Positions 18,595 through 28,293 of a stretch of 64,000 nt of DNA are shown here, piece after piece. Source of the DNA: Marinifaba aquimaris (GTDB lineage Bacteria > Pseudomonadota > Gammaproteobacteria > Enterobacterales > Alteromonadaceae); the NCBI RefSeq assembly GCF_013328345.1, contig NZ_JABULX010000003.1:124001-188000 (forward strand). The letters are read 5' to 3'. How positions within the stretch are numbered: the stretch's first letter is position 1; each line of letters starts with the position of its first letter. The notes under the pieces were generated by a model. The model was not told the DNA's origin. It was given only the letters and a program-made list of their open reading frames with translations, and did not search any database. The position numbers were made by a program, and so were the translations under genes.

Positions 18595-19170
18595 ATGATC
18601 ATACTTGCTTCTCAATCTCCCCGTCGCCGAGAGTTATTGACCCAGCTAGGTGTTGAGTTCGAGGTACTCAGTGCTGACATTGATGAAACTGAATTAGCGG
18701 GTGAATCGCCAACTGATTTAGTGGTTCGATTAGCGGTTGAAAAGGCCAAAGCTGTACAGGCTAAAACACAAACCCAGCTTGCCGTGTTGGGATCTGATAC
18801 TGTGGTTGTTAGCCCATCAGGTGAAGCTTTTGGTAAGCCGATAGACTTAGCCGATGCAACTCGCATGTTAAGTCAGTTATCAAACGCAACTCACAGTGTA
18901 TTTACCGCGATTGCTATCGTTAAAGCTGAACGAGTTTGGACTGAGTTAGTCGAAACGAAAGTGTCATTTTGCCAATTAACCGAAAATGACATTCAAGCTT
19001 ATTGGCAAAGTGGCGAGCCACAAGATAAAGCGGGCTCTTATGGTATTCAAGGTATTGGGGGCAAATTTGTTACCTCAATTGAAGGCAATTATTCTGCTGT
19101 TGTTGGCTTACCGCTTTATCATACCGATCAGTTATTGAAACAAATTAATGAAAACAAGGATAAGTCGTGA
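18595..19170 (+). CDS. maf: Maf-family nucleotide pyrophosphatase (YhdE type, dTTP/UTP)
   Basis: 191-residue Maf/YhdE protein. The N-terminal signature LASQSPRRRELL, the catalytic acidic motif LGSDTVVV and the later DKAGSYGIQGIG segment are intact. The E. coli YhdE orthologue hydrolyses dTTP, UTP and modified pyrimidine nucleotides, acting as house-cleaning and affecting septum formation. It starts one base after mreD and its stop overlaps the GTG start of rng by four bases. The mre-yhdE-rng neighbourhood supports the dTTP/UTP (YhdE) branch over the YceF branch. Confidence 0.93.
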   Translation: MIILASQSPRRRELLTQLGVEFEVLSADIDETELAGESPTDLVVRLAVEKAKAVQAKTQTQLAVLGSDTVVVSPSGEAFGKPIDLADATRMLSQLSNATHSVFTAIAIVKAERVWTELVETKVSFCQLTENDIQAYWQSGEPQDKAGSYGIQGIGGKFVTSIEGNYSAVVGLPLYHTDQLLKQINENKDKS

Positions 19171-20630
19171 GCGCAGAGCTGCTAATTAATGTCACCCCAA
19201 GTGAAACACGTATTGCACTCGTTGAAAGTGGCAGCTTGCAAGAAGTGCATATTGAACGCCAAGCGAAAAAGGGTTTAGTTGGTAATATTTACTTAGGCAA
19301 AGTAAGTCGTGTACTACCAGGTATGCAGGCTGCGTTTGTTGATATTGGCTTTGAAAAAGCCGCATTTCTGCACGCATCAGACATTGCTATTGATAACCCT
19401 AAATTTGACAATAATGGTGTCAAATTGGTGCCAGATATTCAGCAATTAGTTCAAGAAGGCAAAAGCATTATGGTACAAGTGGTGAAAGACCCTCTTGGTA
19501 CTAAAGGTGCGCGTTTAACGACGGATATTTCTGTTCCTTCTCGCTATTTGGTGTTTATGCCATCAGCCCAGCACGTTGGTGTATCGCAGCGCTTGGATTC
19601 AGACGCGGAAAGAGAACGCCTTAAAAATATTGTCACTGACTTATCTGACGATGATGGTAGTTTTATCGTAAGAACGGCTGCTGAAGGGGCGGGTGAAAAA
19701 GAAATTCGCCAAGACGCCGCATTTTTACGTCGTTTGTGGAAAAAAATTATCGAGCGTAAAAATCGCGGTATTCGTTATAGCTGCTTATATCAAGACTTAA
19801 CGATGGAGTCTCGTGTCCTACGTGATTTTGTCGGTATGGAAATAGACCGTATTCGCGTCGATTCTAAACTTACCTTTAGCCAATTAACTGAGTTTACTAG
19901 CGAGTTTATTCCTGAAGTTGAAAATAAATTGGAATATTACCCGGGTGAACGCCCTATTTTTGATTTATTTGATGTGGAAGCTGAATTGCAAAGGGCGTTA
20001 GAGCGCAAAGTGGAGTTAAAGTCAGGTGGTAGTTTAATTATTGACCAAACTGAAGCGATGACGACCATTGATATTAACACCGGTGCCTATGTTGGTCATC
20101 GCAATTTAGAAGACACTATTTTCAGTACCAATATTGAAGCGTCTCAAGCCATTGCAAGACAATTAAGGCTGCGCAATTTAGGTGGCATCATTATTATTGA
20201 TTTTATCGATATGCATAACGAAGACCACAAGCACAGAGTGCTATCGAGCCTTGAATCAGCACTTGGACGAGACAATGCCAAATTTACCGTGCATGGCTTT
20301 TCGGCATTGGGCTTGGTTGAAATGACCCGCAAAAGAACACGCGAAAGTCTTGAACATATTCTGTGTTCTGCTTGTCAAAGTTGTAACGGCCGCGGCGTGT
20401 TAAAAACGAATGAAACCATCTGCTATGAGATTTTACGTGAGATTGTTCGTGTCAATCGCGCTTATCAAGCTGACCGCTTTATTGTCTATGCTTCTCAGTC
20501 TGTAGCGGATTATTTGCTATCGGAAGAAACACACGCGCTAGGTGAGCTAGAATTATTTATTGGTAAGCAAATTAAAGTACAAGCAGAAGCGATGTACGGC
20601 CAAGAACAGTTTGACGTGGTAATGATGTAA
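19167..20630 (+). CDS. rng: Ribonuclease G
   Basis: 487-residue endoribonuclease of the RNase E/G family. The opening ELLINVTPSETRIALVE, the S1 domain (about residues 38-125), the RNase E/G catalytic core with the metal-site motif TTIDINTG and the IIIIDFIDM strand, and a zinc-link with CSACQSC near residue 400 are present. It lacks the long C-terminal degradosome scaffold of RNase E, so it is RNase G. The enzyme matures 16S rRNA 5' ends and turns over selected mRNAs. The start is GTG, overlapping the maf stop. Confidence 0.96.
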   Translation: MSAELLINVTPSETRIALVESGSLQEVHIERQAKKGLVGNIYLGKVSRVLPGMQAAFVDIGFEKAAFLHASDIAIDNPKFDNNGVKLVPDIQQLVQEGKSIMVQVVKDPLGTKGARLTTDISVPSRYLVFMPSAQHVGVSQRLDSDAERERLKNIVTDLSDDDGSFIVRTAAEGAGEKEIRQDAAFLRRLWKKIIERKNRGIRYSCLYQDLTMESRVLRDFVGMEIDRIRVDSKLTFSQLTEFTSEFIPEVENKLEYYPGERPIFDLFDVEAELQRALERKVELKSGGSLIIDQTEAMTTIDINTGAYVGHRNLEDTIFSTNIEASQAIARQLRLRNLGGIIIIDFIDMHNEDHKHRVLSSLESALGRDNAKFTVHGFSALGLVEMTRKRTRESLEHILCSACQSCNGRGVLKTNETICYEILREIVRVNRAYQADRFIVYASQSVADYLLSEETHALGELELFIGKQIKVQAEAMYGQEQFDVVMM

Positions 20631-23600
20631 TGCAAGTAATGCAGTTAACAAACAAAGTTGTAAAATCAATGTGGATGTTTATCGCATCTGCTTTGGTTGT
20701 GTTAGCTGTTTTATTAACTTGCGTGCGCTTATTACTGCCTTCTTTAACCAGTTACAACCAAGCTATTTCTGGCTACCTTGAATCAAATTATGATTTGGAT
20801 ATTCAATTTGGGCACATTCAGGCAGGTTGGCATGGTAATGGTCCAACACTTCAGTTGGTTGACGTTGATTTTATTCAAAAAGAAGACGAAGCCATTGATG
20901 TCGAGCTAGCGAGCTTAAACATCGAAATTGATTTTTGGCGCAGTCTTTATCAAAGAGAAATTGTCGCAGATAACTTTGTTTTAGATGGCGTGGTGTTGGA
21001 TATCAATTCGGCATTACTCAAACGTCAGGACGAACAACCTGCAGAGCAATCGGATGATATTACCGAGAGCTTATCACCACTGTTACTCAAGCATATTAAG
21101 CGATTTGATGTCACCAATAGTCGACTTAACTTTATCAAACCAAACGGTAAGCTCACTAAGCTGAATATTGAGAAGTTAAGTTGGAACAACCGCGGTACCC
21201 GGCACCAAGGTGTAGGAGCATTCTCTTTTGCCGCTTTAGATGCGGAATCGGTTAAGTTTATACTCGACTTGCACGGCACAGAAATGGCTGATTTATCAGG
21301 CCAGCTTTATGTGAATTCAATGGGGGTTAACTTAGCTGGTTTGCTCGCCGCTTTTTCCGATGATGCCGTATCTGATATTTACAGTCATGTTCCGTTTCAA
21401 GCTTGGTTAACGATTAAAGATGGTATGCCAGAAACATTTACTGGCCATATTCAACCAAAAGAGCTTCATCAGCATATTGCTAAGCCGAACCAGATTTCGT
21501 GGTTTAGTGAAGGAAAATCACACAGTTTAGCGGTTGATGGTGGCCAAGTTTACGGGCGTTATGATGAGTTAGGTTGGCGTTTCACGTTAAATGATTTGAT
21601 CTTGGGTTCCGGTGATGAGTTTAGCCACCTCAATATTGACTGGGTTAAAAAATATGATCGCTCAACAATTAAAGTCAAACCAACAGAATTAAAAGCGTTG
21701 CTTTCGTTAGCTAACTTAGTTGATTTACCCGAAAACGTGCAAGATATGCTTGAAAGTGTCGACCAAGATATGCGATTGAGCTACTTGAGCGCAGAGTTAG
21801 ACAATCACAAGCAATTCAAGTTACTTGCTGGACTCGATAACATAGGTTGGCAAGCTGTAGGTGATATACCTGGGCTGGATAATTGGAATTTAACCGTTGC
21901 AGTTAACAACCAAACTGCCATTGCTAATGTAGCAAGTAAGTCTGGCCAGTTATCATTACCTAGCTTATACGACAAACCGTTTGATATTGAGTTTGCTAAA
22001 ACTCAGGTTATTGCTAATTGGAACCAAGTGGGTGAATTAACACCCGCTTGGTCAATTAAAGTGAGAGCGCTAGAAGCGCAATTGCCGCAAACAGAATTAC
22101 TTGCTGAAGCTTTCATTGCGCCCAATGAGTTTAACGAAGTCGCCATGCAAATGTTTGCTGAAGTGGGTAAAAACAGTGCTGAAAATATTGAGCCTTTCTT
22201 ACCGCGAAAAGCAATGGGGCAAGATGTTTATGACTATGTCGTGGGCGCACTTAAAGGTGGTTATGCTAAACATGCTCAAGCTTTATGGCAGGGGGCGTTT
22301 ACCCATTATCCCTATACAGATAAACAAGGTGTTTTCTTAGCGGATATCAACATTGAAGAAGGGGTATTTAAGTTTCAACCTGACTGGCCTGTCGCAACTG
22401 ATCTTGCATTAAAACTGAGTTTTGTTAATGACGGGTTATTTTTCTATTCAGAGCAAGCCACACTGCTAGACGCTGAGCTGGTTAAACTTGACGCCAGTAT
22501 CGAAGAATTAATTGGTGAAGCAGACCTTAAACTTTACGCAGATATTAAAGCGACAGGTCAAGCGGCAACTGAAGTGATGCAGGCGAGTATGTTGGCCGAT
22601 TCAGTTGGTGCTGCGCTATCTGAAATTCGTATTTCAGGTGATATTCAAGCCAATTTACAACTTTTAGTGCCGTTAGCTTCTGATAATGAGCTATCTGTTA
22701 AAGGCCATGTCGACTTTGCGCAAAACCCAATAAACATTAAAGCACCAGACTTTAATTTCACTCAAGTAACTGGCCGATTGCATTATGACATGGACAAGCT
22801 CAATGCTGACGGTATTACTTTTTCTTGGGGTCATGCTCCATTTAAAACTGATGTTACTGCTCAACAAACAGTGGACGGTTATAAAATAAAACTGGACTTA
22901 GGTTCAAGCTGGCAAGCCCAGCCACTTATCAAGGACTACTTGTTTAGCAATATGGCCGGGCGGACAAAAGGTCAAATTGACTGGCAAGGTGAATTGTTAA
23001 TGACAATTCCAAAAGACGGTTTTAACTATGAATTTACCGGTGAATTTGACCTGGCTGAAGTAGAGCTAGATTTACCTGAGCCTTACTTTAAGCCTGTGGG
23101 TCAAGCCAAGCGTTTGGTGTTAACCGCTGATGGTGATGATAAAGTTACTCGTGTTCATGCTCATATTGGCAAGAACTTAAAGTTTGATGGGGTGATACCC
23201 TATGAGCAGTCGCGATTCACTCGTGCTTATTTAGTACTGGGAGAGGAGCAGCTAGGTGCACCAGGTCAGGGTTTTAACATTGCTATTCACCAAGATAAGA
23301 TGGTGGTTGATGACTACATCAGTTTTGTTAACGATTTAGTGGCCGATATTAAAGCTCAGCCAACTAACCCTGATGATGCAGATAAGCCACCTATTCTCAG
23401 TAAGCCTCGTCGGGTGAGAGGGCAAGTAGAAGCGGTTGAATTAGGCCCCTTAGTATGGGGTGCGACTGATTTTAATATTCGTTCAAATGAAGATATCTGG
23501 TTGTTAAAACTAACGAGCCCTGAATTCAGAGGTCAGTTAGAAGTCAGCGAAGATTGGATGGGGCAGGGGGTAGTTGTAGACGCTGATTACTTTAATGTCA

Positions 23601-24595
23601 CGCCTAAGCCAGCATCAACTGAGAAATCGACTAAAGAACAAGAACTTGAAGTAGCTCAGGCTATTTATGATCAGTTACCTCCCGTTACTTTTGATTGTCA
23701 GCGCTGTGAATGGGAAACCTTACCGCTTGGCTCCATTGCCTTAAATGTATCGAGAGATAACAATCAAGTACAAGTTAATGACTTCCGACTAAAGTACAAA
23801 AAGAATGTTGTTGAAGGTAACGGCGAATGGATACTGGAAAACGGACAAAATAAAACATCTACAGTCGGTACTGTAAAAAGCGATGATATTGGTGCTTGGG
23901 CGAGAAGTTATGATTTTACCTCTCCTGTAAAAGATAGTAACTTTGAATCAAACTTTGAATTGAGCTGGCAGAGTACTCCATACAATCTGGATTTAGTCAG
24001 TTTAAATGGTGAGCTTAAAGGCAAGCTAGGAGAAGGGCATTTAAGCGAAGTATCGGATAAAGGCGCACGTGTATTTTCTGTTCTGAGTTTAGACTCTCTG
24101 GTAAGAAAGTTAAGACTGGATTTTAGAGACGTATTTAATAAAGGCCTTTTCTATAACTCGATGCAAGGCACAATGCAGGTCAATAACGGTGTTGTCAGTA
24201 CCCAGGATACCGTGATGAATGCTATAGCTGGCAATATGAATATTCAGGGCCAAACGAACCTGACAACACAGGCGATTAATTACAATATTAGCTTTGCCCC
24301 TAAAGTGACTTCCAGTATTCCACTGATTGTCGCTTGGATGGTCAACCCGGTGGCTGGAGTTGCTGCATTGGCCATTGACAAAACATTAGAATCGGCAGAA
24401 GTGATTTCCAAATTAGAATTTAAGATCACAGGTACTATTTACGAGCCTTTAATTGACGAAACTGGCCGGGTAAGTCGCGAGGTTCAGTTATCTGGCGAAG
24501 AAAGTCCGACAATGAAATCAGTCCCGACTCTTGATACCGCTCCTCCTGAGCAGCCTTTTGATCAACTTCCTTTACCGCCAGATTCTGAGATATAA
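20630..24595 (+). CDS. yhdP: AsmA-like protein YhdP, phospholipid transport to the outer membrane
   Basis: 1321-residue protein with one N-terminal membrane helix (about residues 14-38) followed by a very long periplasmic region of repeated beta-strand pattern, the AsmA/TamB/YhdP bridge fold. The C-terminal part contains the DUF3971/AsmA_2-like segment (VVEGNGEWILENGQ to GNMNIQGQTNLTTQAINYNI) and ends in a Pro-rich tail. YhdP, TamB and YdbH are known to move phospholipid to the outer membrane in E. coli. The ATG shares a base with the rng stop; a second in-frame ATG nine bases on is an alternative. The rng-yhdP-nitrilase-tldD order is conserved in Gammaproteobacteria. Confidence 0.92.
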   Translation: MQVMQLTNKVVKSMWMFIASALVVLAVLLTCVRLLLPSLTSYNQAISGYLESNYDLDIQFGHIQAGWHGNGPTLQLVDVDFIQKEDEAIDVELASLNIEIDFWRSLYQREIVADNFVLDGVVLDINSALLKRQDEQPAEQSDDITESLSPLLLKHIKRFDVTNSRLNFIKPNGKLTKLNIEKLSWNNRGTRHQGVGAFSFAALDAESVKFILDLHGTEMADLSGQLYVNSMGVNLAGLLAAFSDDAVSDIYSHVPFQAWLTIKDGMPETFTGHIQPKELHQHIAKPNQISWFSEGKSHSLAVDGGQVYGRYDELGWRFTLNDLILGSGDEFSHLNIDWVKKYDRSTIKVKPTELKALLSLANLVDLPENVQDMLESVDQDMRLSYLSAELDNHKQFKLLAGLDNIGWQAVGDIPGLDNWNLTVAVNNQTAIANVASKSGQLSLPSLYDKPFDIEFAKTQVIANWNQVGELTPAWSIKVRALEAQLPQTELLAEAFIAPNEFNEVAMQMFAEVGKNSAENIEPFLPRKAMGQDVYDYVVGALKGGYAKHAQALWQGAFTHYPYTDKQGVFLADINIEEGVFKFQPDWPVATDLALKLSFVNDGLFFYSEQATLLDAELVKLDASIEELIGEADLKLYADIKATGQAATEVMQASMLADSVGAALSEIRISGDIQANLQLLVPLASDNELSVKGHVDFAQNPINIKAPDFNFTQVTGRLHYDMDKLNADGITFSWGHAPFKTDVTAQQTVDGYKIKLDLGSSWQAQPLIKDYLFSNMAGRTKGQIDWQGELLMTIPKDGFNYEFTGEFDLAEVELDLPEPYFKPVGQAKRLVLTADGDDKVTRVHAHIGKNLKFDGVIPYEQSRFTRAYLVLGEEQLGAPGQGFNIAIHQDKMVVDDYISFVNDLVADIKAQPTNPDDADKPPILSKPRRVRGQVEAVELGPLVWGATDFNIRSNEDIWLLKLTSPEFRGQLEVSEDWMGQGVVVDADYFNVTPKPASTEKSTKEQELEVAQAIYDQLPPVTFDCQRCEWETLPLGSIALNVSRDNNQVQVNDFRLKYKKNVVEGNGEWILENGQNKTSTVGTVKSDDIGAWARSYDFTSPVKDSNFESNFELSWQSTPYNLDLVSLNGELKGKLGEGHLSEVSDKGARVFSVLSLDSLVRKLRLDFRDVFNKGLFYNSMQGTMQVNNGVVSTQDTVMNAIAGNMNIQGQTNLTTQAINYNISFAPKVTSSIPLIVAWMVNPVAGVAALAIDKTLESAEVISKLEFKITGTIYEPLIDETGRVSREVQLSGEESPTMKSVPTLDTAPPEQPFDQLPLPPDSEI

Positions 24596-24597
24596 GC

Positions 24598-25434
24598 ATG
24601 CCACCAAGTTTATCAGCTGTTGCTTTGCAAATGAGTTCTGTTCCTGATGTAGCAGAAAATATGGCACAAGTTGAACAACTACTTAGTCAGTTGAACCCTG
24701 CAGAACACACTATTGTGGTGTTACCGGAATGTTGGGCGATGTTTGGTGGCAAAGACAAAGCTCAACTCAATATTGCAGAGCCGCTTGAAAATGGTCCGAT
24801 TCAGACATTTTTGAGCCAACAAGCTAAACAACACAGTATTTGGTTGGTCTCTGGAACCATTCCTATTTTATCGACTGAACCAGGCAAGTTTTATGCTTGC
24901 TGTATTGTTTATAGCCCCGATGGAAAAGCGGTTTGCCATTATAATAAAATCCACTTGTTTGATGTCCAAGTAGCGGATAACACGGGACAATATCTTGAAA
25001 GTGCGACTACCACTGCTGGCCAACACATATGTTGTTTTGACACTCCGTTTGGCAAAGTTGGAGTAGCGGTGTGTTATGATTTACGTTTCCCAGAGCTATT
25101 TCGTTTAATGCAATCAGCGGGCGCAGATGTTATTTGTTTGCCAAGCGCTTTTACCAAAGTCACGGGTGATGCCCATTGGCAACCTTTGTTGCAAGCCAGA
25201 GCTATAGAGAATCAAGTGTTTGTGATTGCCGCGAATCAAACTGGTGAACACGCCAACGGCCGACAAACTTGGGGTCATAGTATGGTCATTAACAGCTGGG
25301 GCGAAGTGATGTGCAATCAAGAAGATAAAGTTGGATTATGCCAACAACAAATTAATTTTACAGACTTGCAAACAACGCGAGAAAAGATGCCTAATTTAGC
25401 GCATCGACAATTTAAGGTAGTTGAACAACTATGA
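24598..25434 (+). CDS. Carbon-nitrogen hydrolase (Nit/deaminated glutathione amidase family)
   Basis: 278-residue nitrilase-superfamily protein. The catalytic triad is visible: Glu44 (VLPECWAMF), Lys117 (YNKIHLFDV) and Cys159 ([11 protein letters not shown]). The YNKIHLFDV and [11 protein letters not shown] motifs are those of the Nit1/NitB branch, whose members hydrolyse deaminated glutathione. It lies between yhdP and tldD, two bases after the former and overlapping the latter by four. The exact substrate cannot be read from the sequence; the metabolite-repair amidase is the likeliest activity. Confidence 0.88.
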   Translation: MPPSLSAVALQMSSVPDVAENMAQVEQLLSQLNPAEHTIVVLPECWAMFGGKDKAQLNIAEPLENGPIQTFLSQQAKQHSIWLVSGTIPILSTEPGKFYACCIVYSPDGKAVCHYNKIHLFDVQVADNTGQYLESATTTAGQHICCFDTPFGKVGVAVCYDLRFPELFRLMQSAGADVICLPSAFTKVTGDAHWQPLLQARAIENQVFVIAANQTGEHANGRQTWGHSMVINSWGEVMCNQEDKVGLCQQQINFTDLQTTREKMPNLAHRQFKVVEQL

Positions 25435-26870
25435 GCCAAGTAGAGCAAAATTTATTAACTTCTAGCCAATTAGAGCAAGACACATTGGCTGATATTTTGA
25501 CGTATATGCACCAAAGGCAGCTGGATTATAGCGACTTATATTTTCAAGCCAGTCAGCATGAAACTTGGGTACTAGAGGATGGTATTGTTAAAGAAGGCAG
25601 TTTCAACATCGAGCGTGGTGTAGGTGTACGTGCTGTTGACGGTGAGAAGTCTGGCTTTGCCTATTCGGATGAGATATCGCTTTCGGCATTAAAAGCCGCG
25701 GCAGAAGCAGCAAGAAGTATTTCAGCGACGGATAATAGCTTCCAAGTAAAAGCATTTAAGCAAACTAAAGCTCACGATAGCTTCAAGCTTATCAACCCAT
25801 TAGGCAGTTTAACGCCAGATCAAAAAATTAGTTTGTTAAAAGAAATTGAAGTTGTTGCCCGCGCACAAGATAAACGTGTTAAGCAAGTTATTGCCAGTAT
25901 TAGTGGTGTCTACGAAGAAGTACTCGTTGCTGCAAGTGACGGTACTTATGCAATCGACGAAAGACCACTGGTCAGAATGAATTGTTCAGTCTTGGTCGAA
26001 GATGATGGAAAACGCGAACGTGCCAGCTCTGGTGGCGGTGGTCGTACTGATTATGCGTTTTTCTTTGAGCCGGTAAATGGCGTTGAGCGCTACAAAACAT
26101 ATGCAATTGAAGCTGTTCGACAAGCACTAGTTAATTTACACGCTATTGATGCGCCTGCTGGAACCATGCCTGTGGTGCTTGGAGCAGGTTGGCCAGGTGT
26201 GTTACTACACGAAGCTGTTGGTCATGGGTTAGAAGGCGACTTTAATCGAAAAGGCTCTTCTGCTTATTCCGGTCGTATTGGTGAACAAGTGGCTTCCAGC
26301 TTATGTACAATTGTTGATGATGGCACGTTAGCCAACCGCCGAGGTTCTTTAAATATCGATGATGAAGGTGTAGCTGGGCAATACAATGTGCTGATCGAAA
26401 ATGGTACTTTAAAAAACTACATGCAAGATAAAATGAATGCGCGATTGATGGAGGTAGAACCGACGGGTAATGGTCGTCGTGAAAGCTATGCTCATTTACC
26501 TATGCCAAGGATGACTAACACTTATATGCTAGCAGGTGAGAGTGATCCAAAAGATATCATCGCATCGGTAGAAAAAGGTATTTATGCACCTAATTTTGGT
26601 GGCGGGCAAGTGGATATCACATCGGGTAAGTTTGTATTTTCTACATCTGAAGCATACTTGATTGAGAACGGTGAAATCACAACACCAGTAAAAGGCGCTA
26701 CACTTATAGGTAATGGTCCAGATGCAATGGCAAAGGTGTCTATGGTCGGCAATGACCTGGCATTAGATGCAGGTGTTGGGGTATGTGGTAAAGATGGGCA
26801 AAGTGTTCCTGTTGGTGTTGGGCAGCCTAGTCTTAAAGTTGATGAGTTAGTAGTAGGTGGCACGCAGTAA
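25431..26870 (+). CDS. tldD: Metalloprotease TldD
   Basis: 479-residue peptidase U62 subunit. The zinc motif HEAVGH is at residues 260-265 within [14 protein letters not shown], and the [12 protein letters not shown] and [12 protein letters not shown] segments are characteristic. TldD and its partner TldE (PmbA, encoded at 31443 in this window) form the heterodimeric protease known from microcin B17 maturation and CcdA degradation; only TldD carries the HExxxH site. The start overlaps the upstream nitrilase stop. It closes the mre-yhdP-tldD run. Confidence 0.97.
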   Translation: MSQVEQNLLTSSQLEQDTLADILTYMHQRQLDYSDLYFQASQHETWVLEDGIVKEGSFNIERGVGVRAVDGEKSGFAYSDEISLSALKAAAEAARSISATDNSFQVKAFKQTKAHDSFKLINPLGSLTPDQKISLLKEIEVVARAQDKRVKQVIASISGVYEEVLVAASDGTYAIDERPLVRMNCSVLVEDDGKRERASSGGGGRTDYAFFFEPVNGVERYKTYAIEAVRQALVNLHAIDAPAGTMPVVLGAGWPGVLLHEAVGHGLEGDFNRKGSSAYSGRIGEQVASSLCTIVDDGTLANRRGSLNIDDEGVAGQYNVLIENGTLKNYMQDKMNARLMEVEPTGNGRRESYAHLPMPRMTNTYMLAGESDPKDIIASVEKGIYAPNFGGGQVDITSGKFVFSTSEAYLIENGEITTPVKGATLIGNGPDAMAKVSMVGNDLALDAGVGVCGKDGQSVPVGVGQPSLKVDELVVGGTQ

Positions 26871-26938
26871 TCAACGCTTTAGTGTTAATTAAAGTGCAAT
26901 GAGTGGTTGTTCAGCTACAAGATTAGTGAATTGAACGT

Positions 26939-26986
26939 ATGTCTTTTGACATAATATGTCTAAAAGCTAAGCTTAATTCAAAAGAC
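26939..26986 (+). promoter_or_regulatory. Cluster of inverted and direct repeats upstream of the Pmp3-family gene
   Basis: ATGTC-TTTT-GACAT (26939-26952) is a perfect short dyad. GTCTTTTGA (26941-26949) is also repeated inverted as TCAAAAGAC (26978-26986), and TATGTCT recurs 17 bases on. TTGACA at 26946 is a perfect -35 hexamer, but no good -10 follows at 17 bases. This may be an operator/promoter for the small gene starting at 27006; the function is inferred. Confidence 0.35.
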
Positions 26987-27005
26987 AAGTTTATAAGGAT
27001 AAACA

Positions 27006-27194
27006 ATGAGATTATTACTTGCGTTATTACTTCCTTGGTTACAGTTTTTTACTATAGGTCGTCCATTTGCAGGCATCATCTGTTTAATTTTACAGATCAC
27101 ATTAATTGGTTGGATACCTGCTGCAATTTGGTCCGTTTATGCGCTAAGCCAGTACAAAACAGACCAAAAAATTGAAAAAGCGATGCGTCGTTAA
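27006..27194 (+). CDS. YqaE/Pmp3-family small membrane protein
   Basis: 62-residue protein, essentially two hydrophobic segments (about residues 2-20 and 25-48) with a polar basic tail ending EKAMRR. The first helix leads into FTIGRPFAGIICLILQ, followed by WIPAAIWSVYAL, the pattern of the Pmp3/YqaE proteolipid family. A good Shine-Dalgarno (AAGGA) precedes the ATG. Family members are stress- or osmotically induced and affect membrane potential in yeast and plants; the bacterial role is poorly known. It is flanked by tldD upstream and a terminator downstream, with its own likely promoter region. Confidence 0.85.
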   Translation: MRLLLALLLPWLQFFTIGRPFAGIICLILQITLIGWIPAAIWSVYALSQYKTDQKIEKAMRR

Positions 27195-27202
27195 TTTATT
27201 TG

Positions 27203-27230
27203 AAAGGCGCCTAAAAAGGTGCCTTTTTAT
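27203..27230. terminator. Bidirectional terminator after the Pmp3-family gene
   Basis: AAAGGCGCC pairs with GGTGCCTTT (one G-T pair) around a TAAAAA loop, followed by TTTTT on the + strand. The A-run in the loop and the AAA at its left edge give only weak T tracts on the opposite strand. It overlaps the stop codon of the convergent esterase gene. Confidence 0.8.
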
Positions 27231-28180
27231 TGTGCGAATATAAACTTCAGCGGTATGGCTAATCTGGCCTGCCAATCTTGCTCAGTATGGGCGGCCCCTA
27301 TAAACACTCTTGTTTGCCAATTTTTGTGGTTATATCCCTTACCCTTTATCACTTTATCTGCTTTTAGTTGTAGCCTTGGATACATGGCATCTAACGTTTC
27401 TGTTCCATAATCAAAATAGAGCCTGTGACTTATTGGGCTAGGTAAATTTTGTTGCATGTAATTAAAAAATGTATCTGGAATTGGGTTGTTATCTTTTTGA
27501 TGGTTACCGGGCCAATGGGTCGACATACAAGCTGCGGCTTTAAAGACGTTTGGGTATTCACTAATAGCATAAAGAGAAACCAAGCCTCCCATGCTTGAGC
27601 CCATAATAAATGTATTTTCTAAATCGTTATAAACATTGAAGTGTTGGTCAATATAAGGCTTTAATTCCATAGTGATAAACTTGAGATAGTTATCCGACTT
27701 TACTTTATCGGCAAATAACTTTCTGCCGTCTTTTCTATATGTTTGGTAGAGCTGGTTTTGTATAGATTCGTCTAGCTGATAAAAAGGCTTTTCAGGAAAG
27801 TACTCGTCATGCCTGTATTTACCCGCATTATGGATACCGATAACAATAAAATCTCTAGTTTCACCCGATTGCATCAATTTTGTGGCTGTTTCATCTACCC
27901 CCCATTCTTGATTGTTCCAGGTGATGTTTTTGTCGAACAACATTTGTCCATCATGCATATAAAGCACTGCAAACTTCTTGTTTGAGTTTGAGTAGTGGTT
28001 GGGGAGCCATACATCAATATCCCTATTACTGACCCATTTAGATTGAAAATCGGATAAGCGCTTTATTTGCCCTGAACTGACATTGGGTATTGGCTTAGGC
28101 TTAACCTGATTCAGGGATTGTGCTAACGCAGAGTTACAAAATAGGTAAAGTGCTAAAGCCGTTAAAATGAATGGATACAT
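27227..28180 (-). CDS. Secreted alpha/beta-hydrolase esterase (putative esterase family, YieL-like)
   Basis: 317-residue protein with a Sec signal peptide (FILTALALYLFCNSALA, cleavage about residue 20). The esterase-D/Fes-type core shows VLYMHDGQMLFD, then the nucleophile elbow GSSMGG with Ser196, and a late GAAHTEQDW segment that supplies the catalytic His. The order matches the PF00756 'putative esterase' family, which includes feruloyl, siderophore and YieL-like esterases. It is encoded alone on the minus strand, between a terminator shared with the Pmp3-family gene and the Ig-like lipoprotein. Its substrate cannot be deduced; no iron-related neighbour is present. Confidence 0.82.
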   Translation of the reverse strand: MYPFILTALALYLFCNSALAQSLNQVKPKPIPNVSSGQIKRLSDFQSKWVSNRDIDVWLPNHYSNSNKKFAVLYMHDGQMLFDKNITWNNQEWGVDETATKLMQSGETRDFIVIGIHNAGKYRHDEYFPEKPFYQLDESIQNQLYQTYRKDGRKLFADKVKSDNYLKFITMELKPYIDQHFNVYNDLENTFIMGSSMGGLVSLYAISEYPNVFKAAACMSTHWPGNHQKDNNPIPDTFFNYMQQNLPSPISHRLYFDYGTETLDAMYPRLQLKADKVIKGKGYNHKNWQTRVFIGAAHTEQDWQARLAIPLKFIFAQ

Positions 28181-28243
28181 ATCATAGATAAACCTTTGAG
28201 AGCGTATCTATTAACTGTATGTAATGGGACGTTTTATGCCACT

Positions 28244-28276
28244 AAAAAATCGTAACAGCCAGTAATGGCTGTTACG
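28244..28276 (-). terminator. Terminator of the Ig-like lipoprotein gene
   Basis: Perfect 11-bp inverted repeat CGTAACAGCCA / TGGCTGTTACG with a GTAA loop. Read on the minus strand the stem is followed by ATTTTTTAG, giving a rho-independent terminator 18 bases after the stop codon. Confidence 0.85.
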
Positions 28277-28293
28277 AGCATAAATACTTTGAA

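Noticed and set aside
26939-27175. Alternative 78-codon frame overlapping the Pmp3-family gene
   Set aside because: The frame at 27006 has a good ribosome-binding site and the typical two-helix Pmp3 pattern; the other frame has neither.
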